A stretch of 64,000 nucleotides of DNA, taken from the NCBI RefSeq assembly GCF_022012475.1, contig NZ_JAKLWS010000004.1:1-64000 (forward strand), read 5' to 3'. This DNA comes from Rhodohalobacter sulfatireducens. GTDB taxonomy: Bacteria; Bacteroidota; Rhodothermia; Balneolales; Balneolaceae. A program made the position numbers and the translations under genes. Of this stretch, positions 55,911 to 63,292 are shown in pieces. Under the pieces are notes generated by a model. The model was not told the DNA's origin, did not search any database, and saw only the letters and a list, made by a program, of their open reading frames with translations. Numbering within the stretch: the stretch's first letter is position 1; each line of letters starts with the position of its first letter.

Positions 55911-56954
55911 TTGCAACAGTTAGTAACCGGTATTCAACAGGTAGGCATCGGAGTCACAAATATTGATGAAGCCTGGCCCTGGTATCGAAAATTTTTTGGA
56001 ACAGACATCCCTGTTTTTGATGATGAAGCCGAAGCTACTCTTATGACTCCTTACACAGGCGGAAATGTTCACTCCCGTCGCGCTCTGCTTGCTTTGAACC
56101 TAAGCGGTGGTGGTGGTTTTGAGATCTGGCAATTTAAAAGCCGTCAACCCAAAAAATGCGACTTTGATATTCAGCTTGGTGATTTTGGAATAAACGCTGT
56201 AAAGATAAAATGTAAAGACGTCCAAAAAACCTATCACCAATTCAAAAATTTGGGGAATAAAACACTTTCTGAACTTCATGAATTACCAAATGGAGAGCTT
56301 ACATTCTGGACCAAAGATCCATACCATAACCTCTTCCAGATTGTGAAAGGAAATTCATGGTTTAAAAAAGGATCGCACTTTACCGGCGGTGTCTGTGGAG
56401 CTATGATTGGGGTGAGTGATATTGATGCCGTTCTCCCACTCTATACAATTGCACTTGGTTTCGAGGAAGTGATCTATGACAAGACAGGTACGTTTACTGA
56501 CCTGGACGATAATCAAAAATTTAGGCGTGTGCTTGTTCGAAAAAAGCAAAAAGATATCGGTGCTTTTAGCAGGCTTTTTGGTCATATTGATATCGAGCTG
56601 ATTCAATCTATTGACCGAAAACCGCGAAAAATTTATGATGATCGCTTTTGGGGTGATCCTGGTTTTATCCATCTCTGTTTTGATGTTACCGATATGGGCA
56701 GCCTTCAGGAAAAGTGTGAGGAGCTCGGATACCCATTCACAATTGACAGTGCTTCTTCATTTGACATGGGTGAAGCGGCCGGTCAGTTTTCTTACATCGA
56801 AGATCCCGACGGCACACTCATTGAATTTGTTGAAGCCCATAAACTCCCAATTTTTGAAAAATGGGGATGGTTTATCAATCTCAAAAAGAGAAACCATAAC
56901 AAACCGCTCCCAAATTGGATGCTGAAAACCATGAGTTTTAAACGAGTGAAGTAA
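55911..56954 (+). CDS. Two-domain VOC (glyoxalase/dioxygenase superfamily) protein
   Basis: 347 residues from a TTG start (55911); the next Met is residue 45, inside the first domain, so TTG is preferred. Two VOC halves: 'IQQVGIGVTNIDEAWPWYRKFF' with 'DPYHNLFQIVKG' (1-150), and 'GGVCGAMIGVSDIDAVLPLY' with 'GFIHLCFDVTDM' and 'YIEDPDGTLIEFVEA' (160-320). His/Glu metal ligands in the second half (His in FIHLCF, Glu in LIEFVE) look intact. Activity unknown. It lies 102 bases before a Gfo/Idh oxidoreductase, suggesting a shared catabolic job. Confidence 0.85.
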   Translation: MQQLVTGIQQVGIGVTNIDEAWPWYRKFFGTDIPVFDDEAEATLMTPYTGGNVHSRRALLALNLSGGGGFEIWQFKSRQPKKCDFDIQLGDFGINAVKIKCKDVQKTYHQFKNLGNKTLSELHELPNGELTFWTKDPYHNLFQIVKGNSWFKKGSHFTGGVCGAMIGVSDIDAVLPLYTIALGFEEVIYDKTGTFTDLDDNQKFRRVLVRKKQKDIGAFSRLFGHIDIELIQSIDRKPRKIYDDRFWGDPGFIHLCFDVTDMGSLQEKCEELGYPFTIDSASSFDMGEAAGQFSYIEDPDGTLIEFVEAHKLPIFEKWGWFINLKKRNHNKPLPNWMLKTMSFKRVK

Positions 56955-56963
56955 TTGTTGTAC

Positions 56964-57021
56964 GCCGGACAGCTTGTCCGGCAGTTGTGTGTTTGTTCTG
57001 AGTTAACGGGCAGGCTGCCCG
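56964..57021. repeat. Twin GC-rich hairpins between VOC and Gfo/Idh genes
   Basis: GCCGGAC-AGCTT-GTCCGGC (56964-56982) and CGGGCA-GGC-TGCCCG (57007-57021) stand between two TTGTAC copies (56957-56962 and 57022-57027). They are much richer in G+C than the surroundings and fit a REP-like insertion unit. Confidence 0.65.
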
Positions 57022-57056
57022 TTGTACATGAAAATCTAAAATAAAATCTACTTTCG

Positions 57057-58133
57057 ATGTCTGAAAAAATTAACGTACTTGTTGTTGGCTGTGGTAACAT
57101 GGGAACTTCTCATGCCAGGGCCTATCATAAACTGGATGATTTTAACATTGTAGGGCTTGTCAGCCGTGGCGACAGCAAGCAAAGACTCTCTGATGAACTG
57201 GGAGGACTCCCATTATTTGACAACTTTGAAGATGCCCTCGCCAAAACTTCTCCCGATGCTGTATGCATCAGTACCTATCCAACGACTCACGCCGAGTATA
57301 CCATTAAATCCCTTGAAGCGGGAGCACATGTTTTTGTTGAAAAACCGATATCTGAGACGGTTGAAGACGCCGAAGAAATTGTTGCTACAGCTGAAAAAGC
57401 GGATAAGAAAGTGGTGGTTGGATATATCCTCAGGCATCATCCCGGATGGAAAAAGTTTATCGATTTGGCGCAGGGACTCGGAAAACCTCTCGTGATGCGA
57501 ATGAACCTGAACCAGCAAAGCACAGGCAGCGAATGGAATGTGCATAAAAATATCATGGAAGCAATGTCTCCCATTGTTGATTGTGGCGTTCATTATGTAG
57601 ATGTAATGTGCCAGATGACCAAAGCCAAACCGGTCAGCGTACATGCGATCGGAGCCCGGTTGAGCGACGAAATTGCAGACGACCAATACAACTACGGCCA
57701 GCTGCAGGTTCGGTTTGATGATGGTTCCGTCGGCTGGTACGAATCCGGTTGGGGCCCAATGATGAGCGAGCAGGCCTATTTTGTGAAAGATATCATCGGC
57801 CCAAAGGGAAGTGTGAGCATCAGCAAAAATACATTTGACCTGCCTCGCGGTTCTTCTGCAGATATTTCATCTCATACCTCTGTTCAAAAATTCAGGCTTC
57901 ATCATTCCGAAAAAGACGAAAACGGGAAGCTCACCAAAGACGATGAGATCATTGACGCACCGGATGAGGCGAGCCACGATGAACTCTGCTACTTCGAGCA
58001 GGAGTATTTTCTGAAAGCAATCAAAGAGGATCTGGATTTGTCCGACCATTTGAGAGAAGTGGTTCACACGCTGAAAATTGTGTTGGCGAGCGATGAGTCG
58101 GTCAAGACAGGCAAGGCGGTGGATTTGGGATAA
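57057..58133 (+). CDS. Gfo/Idh/MocA-family NAD(P)-dependent oxidoreductase
   Basis: 358 residues. Rossmann fold 'INVLVVGCGNMGTSHARAYH' (4-23), 'AHVFVEKPISETVEDAEE' with the EKP motif, and the C-terminal catalytic domain with 'DCGVHYVDVMCQ' (Asp-x-x-x-His equivalent). Likely acts on a sugar or inositol derivative. It starts 102 bases after the VOC gene and ends the conserved block before the accessory island. Confidence 0.9.
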   Translation: MSEKINVLVVGCGNMGTSHARAYHKLDDFNIVGLVSRGDSKQRLSDELGGLPLFDNFEDALAKTSPDAVCISTYPTTHAEYTIKSLEAGAHVFVEKPISETVEDAEEIVATAEKADKKVVVGYILRHHPGWKKFIDLAQGLGKPLVMRMNLNQQSTGSEWNVHKNIMEAMSPIVDCGVHYVDVMCQMTKAKPVSVHAIGARLSDEIADDQYNYGQLQVRFDDGSVGWYESGWGPMMSEQAYFVKDIIGPKGSVSISKNTFDLPRGSSADISSHTSVQKFRLHHSEKDENGKLTKDDEIIDAPDEASHDELCYFEQEYFLKAIKEDLDLSDHLREVVHTLKIVLASDESVKTGKAVDLG

Positions 58134-58251
58134 CTAGATATTATTCAAACTATGAAATAAATTATCTGGTATCCACAATAGCACCATTATACTGTAAGTT
58201 GAATCATCATATTATTTTACAATGTCTATACCGCTATAAAAATAAAGTAAA

Positions 58252-58827
58252 ATGTTATTCTTATTAGATTTATCCGCAAGTAATTCAAATTCATTATCAA
58301 CTGAAAATTGGATCTCAATCGGAGTTTTATTAGTAGCATTAATTACACTGATTGTGAATTTTTTTCTAACTCGTTCTCAAATTAAAACTGCTTTAAAATC
58401 AATTAAGCTTCAGATTAAATCTTCTCAGGAAATTGCAAAGGAGGAAATTAACAGAGACGTCAAATCTACCAACAGAATGGTCTGGATAAATGAACTTAGA
58501 GATTCTGTAAGCGAATACGTTGCTAATCATGAATACATTAAATTGGCTTCTCAAAATGATTCAAATACTAAAACTGGAACACCCTCACAAGAATGAAAAG
58601 AGGGATTTAAAAGATGGACAACACTCTCCTATAAAATAGAACTCTTATTGAATCCAGAAGAAGAGAAATCAAAAGAACTTAAAAAGTTAATGGTTCAATT
58701 AAATGAAGCCACTGATTATCATTCAAAAAGGAAAGAAGAGCTATACGAGGAAACTAAAAATTCTATTCTTTCAGTAACCAAAGAGATATTAAAAGAAGAA
58801 TGGGAAAGAGTAAAAAGGTTAGAATAA
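58252..58827 (+). pseudogene. Small membrane-anchored coiled-coil protein interrupted by one in-frame TGA
   Basis: The frame from ATG 58252 hits TGA at 58594-58596 after 114 codons, then continues in the same frame to TAA 58825-58827, for about 191 residues in total. The N-terminal half has a membrane helix (about 20-40, ISIGVLLVALITLIVNFFL) and 'RMVWINELRDSVSEYVANH'; after the stop comes 'GFKRWTTLSYKIELLLNPEE', 'HSKRKEELYEETKNSILS' and 'ILKEEWERVKRLE'. The layout (helix, WINELRD, charged coiled coil) is that of common hypothetical proteins of accessory regions. Only the stop separates the halves. Function unknown. Confidence 0.78.
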
Positions 58828-58927
58828 GAATCATATCCTTGAATGTAAGTTAATTACGTAAAAATATCATTGGAATTCGTTTTTTAGCACAAATGAGTAA
58901 AAAAAATCTTTAATATTAACAAAGAGC

Positions 58928-59044
58928 AAAGTAAAAAAGACAATTGAAAATCTTTCAGACTCGTTTACAATAGATGAACTAATCGATCAACTAATCTTTA
59001 TTGAAAAAGTTGAAGAAGGAATTAGTAGTGTCTATCGAAAATAT
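58928..59044 (+). pseudogene. Truncated antitoxin-like gene fragment
   Basis: 38 codons reading K-V-K-K-T-I-E-N-L then 'SDSFTIDELIDQLIFIEKVE' and 'EGISSVYRK', then TAA. The 'DSFTIDELIDRLIxIEKIExG' pattern is very common in small antitoxin-like proteins of Bacteroidota-type genomes. No intact start is in frame (an ATG at 58893 is in another frame), and the C-terminal 'G...s.eev...l' half is missing. The fragment ends one base before the left palindrome array at 59046, consistent with truncation by it. Confidence 0.65.
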
Positions 59045-59045
59045 A

Positions 59046-59131
59046 ACCAGGCTGAAAGCCTGCAATAATCCAGCCTGGGGCACTCGCCCCAGATAAAAGC
59101 AAGGGAAGAAACCAAGGAAGGCTGACAGCCT
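59046..59131. repeat. Left REP-like array
   Basis: Hairpin A: CAGGCT-gaa-AGCCTG (59046-59060). Hairpin B: CTGGGGC-actc-GCCCCAG (59073-59090). Hairpin A': AGGCT-gac-AGCCT (59119-59131). Confidence 0.85.
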
Positions 59132-59227
59132 GAAAAAGACTCTACTAATCCATTGCACAATATTATGTGTAAGGGATTGCGGATTTTCGGCTCATACTAT
59201 AAACCGTTAAGAAATTCAATTAATGTT

Positions 59228-59683
59228 ATGAGCCAATCCTTATCTATTCTCTATACCCATGCTACATTTGGAACAAAAGGACGTAATCCCTGGATTAACA
59301 AGGAAATCGCCAATGATTTACATGCATACATGGCATCTATCTTCAAAGCGCTTGATAGTCCTGCTGTGATCATAAACTCCATGCCGGATCATATTCATGT
59401 GTTGTTTCGCATGTCAAAAACCGTAACATTAGCTGAGGTTATGGAAGAGATAAAAAAAAGCTCATCCAAATGGATGAAAAATCAGCCAATGGGAACACCA
59501 TTATTTTATTGGCAAAGAGGATACGGAGCATTTTCTGTGAGTGGTTCACACCTAGCTTCTGTAACCAGATATATCACCCGCCAAAAAGAGCATCACAAGA
59601 AGTTAACATACAGAGAAGAGGTTGAACGCTTGATAAAAAAATATAATGTGGAAGAATATAATCCGGAGTATTATTGGGATTAA
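59228..59683 (+). CDS. REP-associated tyrosine transposase-like protein (IS200/IS605 Y1 family)
   Basis: 151 residues from ATG 59228 (the frame is open from 59153, but the first 25 codons are not family-like). HUH motif His55-x-His57 in 'MPDHIHVLFRM', catalytic Tyr115 in 'VTRYITRQKEHHKK', and 'WMKNQPMGTPLFYWQRGYG' between them. Single-strand cleavage by the Tyr is the family mechanism. No tnpB gene is present. Flanked on both sides by palindrome arrays of the same family, which points to a domesticated RAYT rather than a normal insertion sequence. Confidence 0.9.
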   Translation: MSQSLSILYTHATFGTKGRNPWINKEIANDLHAYMASIFKALDSPAVIINSMPDHIHVLFRMSKTVTLAEVMEEIKKSSSKWMKNQPMGTPLFYWQRGYGAFSVSGSHLASVTRYITRQKEHHKKLTYREEVERLIKKYNVEEYNPEYYWD

Positions 59684-59730
59684 CTCCAAGTTAAATCAAT
59701 AGATGGTTTCCTGAATGGATATGGTCTATA

Positions 59731-59814
59731 GCAGGCTTACAGCCTGCCGCTTTAATGGCTATATACACCTGGGGCGAACTGCCCCAGGCTGTGTTCTGTC
59801 AGGCTTTCAGCCTG
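59731..59814. repeat. Right REP-like array
   Basis: Hairpin A: GCAGGCT-tac-AGCCTGC (59731-59747). Hairpin B: CCTGGGGC-gaact-GCCCCAGG (59768-59788). Hairpin A': CAGGCT-ttc-AGCCTG (59800-59814). Same stems as the left array with different loops. Confidence 0.85.
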
Positions 59815-60079
59815 TATTATTGGAATGTTCGGATAGATACAGGTAACCAATTTTTGTAAATAAATATAACCGGGACAGCCAAACTTGGAATCATGGACTG
59901 TTTCTCTAACAACATCCGATGCTCAAGCCCCGGCATTTCACTTTTTTATAGTGTCTATTTTTGACCGGGAAGGCTATGGAATTGAAATAGTAGTATATGT
60001 TTAGCGAATTAAATAGATTAATCGCTTGTAACTGCCAAAATGAAACGCATCTTCAATGCTTAGCATCAATCCGTTTTCA
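59815..60079. other. Intergenic stretch before the esterase gene, with a partial duplicate of the amidase gene end
   Basis: No gene is seen. Bases 59911-59934 (AACATCCGATGCTCAAGCCC continuing CGG) match 61245-61268, the 3' end of the nitrilase-family gene, with about two mismatches, in the same orientation. The esterase gene lies between the two copies. Confidence 0.4.
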
Positions 60080-61105
60080 ATGAAAAAGATCTTTCTCGTT
60101 ATTCCCATTATATTTCTGAGTGTCCAAGTTGTCCAGGCCCAGCAAGGGACCAAGGAGCGCATAAAAGTTTACAGTCATGCCATTGAAGGCAATCTCATTG
60201 GTGATCCTGCCGAGCGCGATGTATCCGTTTACCTGCCTCCTTCTTACCAGGAAGATACCAGCCGCCGTTTTCCAGTACTGTATATGCTCCATGGATTTAC
60301 GGATTCCGACAGTCAATGGTTTGGATGGGAAGATCATTGGATTAATCTTTACGATGTAATGAACCAGTCGCTGGCAGAAGAGCTTTCCAGGGAGATGATT
60401 GTGGTGATGCCGAATGCTTATAACCGTTTCAAGGGAAGCATGTATGCCAGCTCGCCGACCATCGGCGATTGGGAAACCTTTGTCACGAAAGAATTGGTGG
60501 AGTATGTCGATGCCAATTACCGCACATTGCCCGATGTAAAAAGCCGTGGGCTCGCCGGGCATTCAATGGGAGGATACGGGACCATTCGCCTGGGAATGAA
60601 AAACCCGGATGTTTTTTCATCCATCTACATGATGAGTCCATGCTGCATGGAAGGAGGAGTAACCGACAACAAAGAATTTATGGATACAATGGAGTCCTTC
60701 ACTACAATCAATCAGTTGGAGGATGCCTCTTTCTTTGAATTAGCAACGCTGGCAACATCTGCCGCCTTTGCTCCCAATCCCAATAATCCGCCTTATTATC
60801 TCGACCTTCCATTTGATGATGGCGAAATTCGCCAGGACATCGCTTACAAAATTGCCGCAAACCGAACACTTTACACCGTTGAGCAATACATCCCCAATTT
60901 AAGAAAGCTGGAAGCTATTGCCATGGATGCCGGATTACAAGATCAAGGTATTCACGCATCTACAAAAAAGCTGCATGAATTATTGGATATGTATCAGATA
61001 TCGCATGAATATGAGAGCTATGAAGGTGATCATATCAATCGTATTGCCGAACGCATTCGAACGAAGGTACTGCCTTTCTTCTCAGAACATTTGGTTTTTG
61101 AGTAG
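60080..61105 (+). CDS. Secreted serine esterase (esterase D / acetyl-xylan-esterase-like fold)
   Basis: About 341 residues from ATG 60080, which gives a signal peptide directly (KKIFLVIPIIFLSVQVVQAQ); an in-frame ATG at 60056 would add eight residues. 'RDVSVYLPPSYQED', 'FPVLYMLHGFTDSDSQW', nucleophile in 'AGHSMGGYGTIRLGMKNP' and a C-terminal 'SYEGDHINRI' for the His. This putative-esterase family includes feruloyl esterases, mycolyl transferases and S-formylglutathione hydrolases; a secreted one likely acts on carbohydrate esters. Ends at a strong terminator. Confidence 0.88.
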   Translation: MKKIFLVIPIIFLSVQVVQAQQGTKERIKVYSHAIEGNLIGDPAERDVSVYLPPSYQEDTSRRFPVLYMLHGFTDSDSQWFGWEDHWINLYDVMNQSLAEELSREMIVVMPNAYNRFKGSMYASSPTIGDWETFVTKELVEYVDANYRTLPDVKSRGLAGHSMGGYGTIRLGMKNPDVFSSIYMMSPCCMEGGVTDNKEFMDTMESFTTINQLEDASFFELATLATSAAFAPNPNNPPYYLDLPFDDGEIRQDIAYKIAANRTLYTVEQYIPNLRKLEAIAMDAGLQDQGIHASTKKLHELLDMYQISHEYESYEGDHINRIAERIRTKVLPFFSEHLVFE

Positions 61106-61199
61106 GGTTAACGCGTACTCCTTCACTGGGAATTTAGTTTTGGGGTAGCGAAAAAGGTTTTTACCCTCTGAGTAAGTAGCCTTAATAATGGAGAAGAAT

Positions 61200-61243
61200 A
61201 TCCATCAGACCGCTCAAAGCGTTCAGATGGGTACGTTTTTTTA
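61200..61243 (+). terminator. Intrinsic terminator of the esterase gene
   Basis: Arms 61200-61214 and 61218-61232 pair over 15 positions with two mismatches and one G-U, loop CAA, followed by GTACG-less T-run at 61236-61242 (TTTTTTT). It overlaps the end of the convergent amidase gene by three bases. Confidence 0.75.
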
Positions 61244-62041
61244 TAACACCCGATGCTCAAGCGCCGGAAGTTTTCTCCTGACCTCTTTAAGATCATCAAG
61301 CTTCAACTCAGCCATCGCCATTCCGGGTTCTTCTCCGGCATCAGCGAAGATATTACCCCACGGATCGATAATAAGTGCATGTCCATGGGTTTCTCTTTTT
61401 TTACCATGTTTGCCGGTTTGAGCCGGAGCCACAACGAATGCGCTGTTTTCAATAGCTCTTGCTTTTAATAGAGTTTCCCAATGTGCTTTCCCGGTAGGCC
61501 GAGTAAAGGCAGCCGGAACAAACAAAATATCCGCACCCTGTTTCACTAACTCGCGGTAGAGTTCGGGAAAACGAACATCATAACAGATGGATAGTCCGGC
61601 TTTCATTCCAAATTCAAAAAGCTCTGCAACCACGATATCTCTTCCAGCCTTAACCATATCAGACTCCCTGTATGTTTCTTTTTCGGAAAGCTCTACATCG
61701 AACAGGTGGATCTTATCATAAAGCGCAATTGTCTCTCCATTTGGGTTGATCAGTCTCGCACAATTGGACACTTTCCCGTTTTCAACCGGTACCGGATAAC
61801 CTCCGCCAAGCAGATAGATCTCAAATTCTACCGCCCATTCCTTCAGCGCTTTTTCCGTGGCTCTTGAAATCTCTTCAGCCTGTTCCAATCGTTTTTGTTC
61901 ATCTCCCATGAATGCAAAATTTTCGGGTAGAGCAACCATATCGGCTCCCTTACCGGCGGCTTTTTTCACAAAGTTGTAGGCCATCTCCAGGTTTTGACCG
62001 AGATTGGGCTGGCTATTGAGTTGTATGGCTGAAATTTTCAT
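61241..62041 (-). CDS. Carbon-nitrogen hydrolase (nitrilase superfamily, Nit/omega-amidase-like)
   Basis: 266 residues. Catalytic triad Glu40 ('VALPENFAFMG'), Lys110 ('YDKIHLFDVE') and Cys153 ('LSICYDVRFPELYREL'), plus 'FVPAAFTRPTGKAHWETLLK' and 'IIDPWGNIFADAG'. This sequence layout is closest to the Nit1/Nit2 group, which includes deaminated-glutathione amidase and omega-amidase, a metabolite-repair role in the cytosol. Monocistronic. Confidence 0.9.
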   Translation of the reverse strand: MKISAIQLNSQPNLGQNLEMAYNFVKKAAGKGADMVALPENFAFMGDEQKRLEQAEEISRATEKALKEWAVEFEIYLLGGGYPVPVENGKVSNCARLINPNGETIALYDKIHLFDVELSEKETYRESDMVKAGRDIVVAELFEFGMKAGLSICYDVRFPELYRELVKQGADILFVPAAFTRPTGKAHWETLLKARAIENSAFVVAPAQTGKHGKKRETHGHALIIDPWGNIFADAGEEPGMAMAELKLDDLKEVRRKLPALEHRVL

Positions 62042-62065
62042 TCTCTTGGTTCTCTGTTGTTAGTA

Positions 62066-62115
62066 GTTGGTTGTTGGTTGTTGGTAAAATTGAGAAAAAA
62101 CCAATAACGACCAAC
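62066..62115. repeat. Imperfect GTTGGTTGTTGG hairpin
   Basis: GTTGGTTGTTGGTTGTTGGT (62066-62085) is a triplet-like direct repeat and pairs imperfectly with ACCAATAACGACCAAC (62100-62115). It lies between the divergent amidase and epimerase genes. Confidence 0.5.
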
Positions 62116-62218
62116 TCAATTGGCCAATCTATCCGAAGATCAGTAATTCCCTTATTGATACTCAGGTTATGACTGAATAGTTTATTTTAAAACGGATCAA
62201 CCAAAAGAACGGGAAATC

Positions 62219-62620
62219 ATGTATATCGATCATATAGGAATTGCTGTAAAAGATCTTGAGGCAGCTATTGAAACCTACGAAAAACTACTTCAAACTCCTT
62301 GCTACAAAAGAGAGGTTGTGGAAAGCCAAAATGTAGAGACTGCTTTCCTTCAAACCGGTGAATCGAAAGTTGAATTACTGGGCGCAACAGATCCTGAATC
62401 TGTGATCAACAAATTCATAGAGAAAAAGGGCGAAGGAATGCACCATGTAGCGTTTGAGGTGGATGATATTCAAGCCGAAATTAAAAGACTCAAATCAGAA
62501 GGATTTACACTTTTGAGTGATAGTCCCAAGCCGGGAGCCGATCAAAAACAGATTGTATTCCTGCACCCGAAAAGCAGTAATGGAGTTTTAGTTGAGTTGT
62601 GCCAAACTGTTAAGCAGTAA
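62219..62620 (+). CDS. mce: Methylmalonyl-CoA epimerase
   Basis: 133 residues, one VOC module duplicated within the chain: 'YIDHIGIAVKDLEAAIETYE' (His5), 'KVELLGATDPES' (Glu), 'GEGMHHVAFEVDDIQAEI' (His) and 'VLVELCQ' (Glu), the metal ligands of the family. It converts (2S)- and (2R)-methylmalonyl-CoA for propionyl-CoA metabolism. The mutase genes are not in the window. Confidence 0.93.
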   Translation: MYIDHIGIAVKDLEAAIETYEKLLQTPCYKREVVESQNVETAFLQTGESKVELLGATDPESVINKFIEKKGEGMHHVAFEVDDIQAEIKRLKSEGFTLLSDSPKPGADQKQIVFLHPKSSNGVLVELCQTVKQ

Positions 62621-62622
62621 TC

Positions 62623-62678
62623 CATCGGATGAGAAACTTTACAAATCTTCTGAGTAGTTAGTAAAAACTCATCCGATG
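62623..62678. repeat. CATCGGATGAG palindrome (copy 2), also a probable terminator
   Basis: Perfect 11-base arms CATCGGATGAG (62623-62633) and CTCATCCGATG (62668-62678), 34-base spacer, then ATTTTTAG. Same arms as 9395-9452. Placed two bases after the mce stop codon, it can end that transcript. Confidence 0.65.
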
Positions 62679-62689
62679 ATTTTTAGAGG

Positions 62690-63289
62690 CTAATTTTCCT
62701 CTTCCCGGCTTTTCAAATACTTGAGTATATACTTTCCGAACACATCAAATTCGAGGTTCAGGTGGTCTCCCACTGTTCTTGATTTGAAATTAGTGTTCTC
62801 CCAGGTATAAGGAATCACAGCAACGGTACAGACATTATCATGATCCCTGGCTACGGTCATGCTAATACCATCGATTGCTATACTACCCCGACCCACGATG
62901 TAATCTGTATGTTCTTCAGGAAATTCAAAAGTTAAAAGTACATCGGCTCCCTTTTGGTCGATTTTTGTGACTGTTCCCACAGTATCTACATGACCCTGTA
63001 CAATGTGACCTTCAATCGCTTTCTCCAGTGTTAATGACCGCTCAAGATTTACGGGATCTCCCACCACCAGGTCTCCCAGGTTGGTCTTACTGAGTGTTTC
63101 ATTTACGCACTGTACATCGAATGAGTCGTCATCAAAAGATACAACAGTCAGGCAAACGCCGTTTACCGCGATACTTTCATCCACATGCACTTCCGAAACA
63201 AAAGGTGCTTTGATACTAAGCTCTTTTGCCCCGTCCATTTGCGTTACTTTCTTTATAGTACCAACTTCTTCAATAATTCCTGTAAACAT
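62690..63289 (-). CDS. ribE: Riboflavin synthase alpha subunit
   Basis: 199 residues with the duplicated lumazine-binding fold: repeat one 'MFTGIIEEVGTIKKV' and 'AVNGVCLTVVSFDDDSFDV', repeat two 'GHIVQGHVDTVGTVTKID' and 'SIAIDGISMTVARDHDN'. It dismutates 6,7-dimethyl-8-ribityllumazine to riboflavin. Only three bases separate it from ribD upstream, so the two are one transcript. Confidence 0.95.
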   Translation of the reverse strand: MFTGIIEEVGTIKKVTQMDGAKELSIKAPFVSEVHVDESIAVNGVCLTVVSFDDDSFDVQCVNETLSKTNLGDLVVGDPVNLERSLTLEKAIEGHIVQGHVDTVGTVTKIDQKGADVLLTFEFPEEHTDYIVGRGSIAIDGISMTVARDHDNVCTVAVIPYTWENTNFKSRTVGDHLNLEFDVFGKYILKYLKSREEEN

Positions 63290-63292
63290 AAT

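Larger units (their letters stand above)
59046..59814 (+). mobile_element. Y1 (HUH) transposase element with REP-like palindrome arrays on both sides
   Basis: The element consists of a left array of three hairpins, a single transposase gene and a right array of three hairpins in matching order (A-B-A / A-B-A). This is the organisation expected for a REP-associated tyrosine transposase (RAYT) locus. No target-site duplication was identified by eye. Confidence 0.75.

Noticed and set aside
58594-58596. TGA as a selenocysteine codon
   Set aside because: The flanking residues (Gln-Glu stop Lys-Glu) are not a redox motif and no clear SECIS hairpin follows.
59153-59227. Longer start for the Y1 transposase
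   Set aside because: The first 25 codons are unlike the family; ATG 59228 gives the expected MSQSLSILYTHATFGTKG start.
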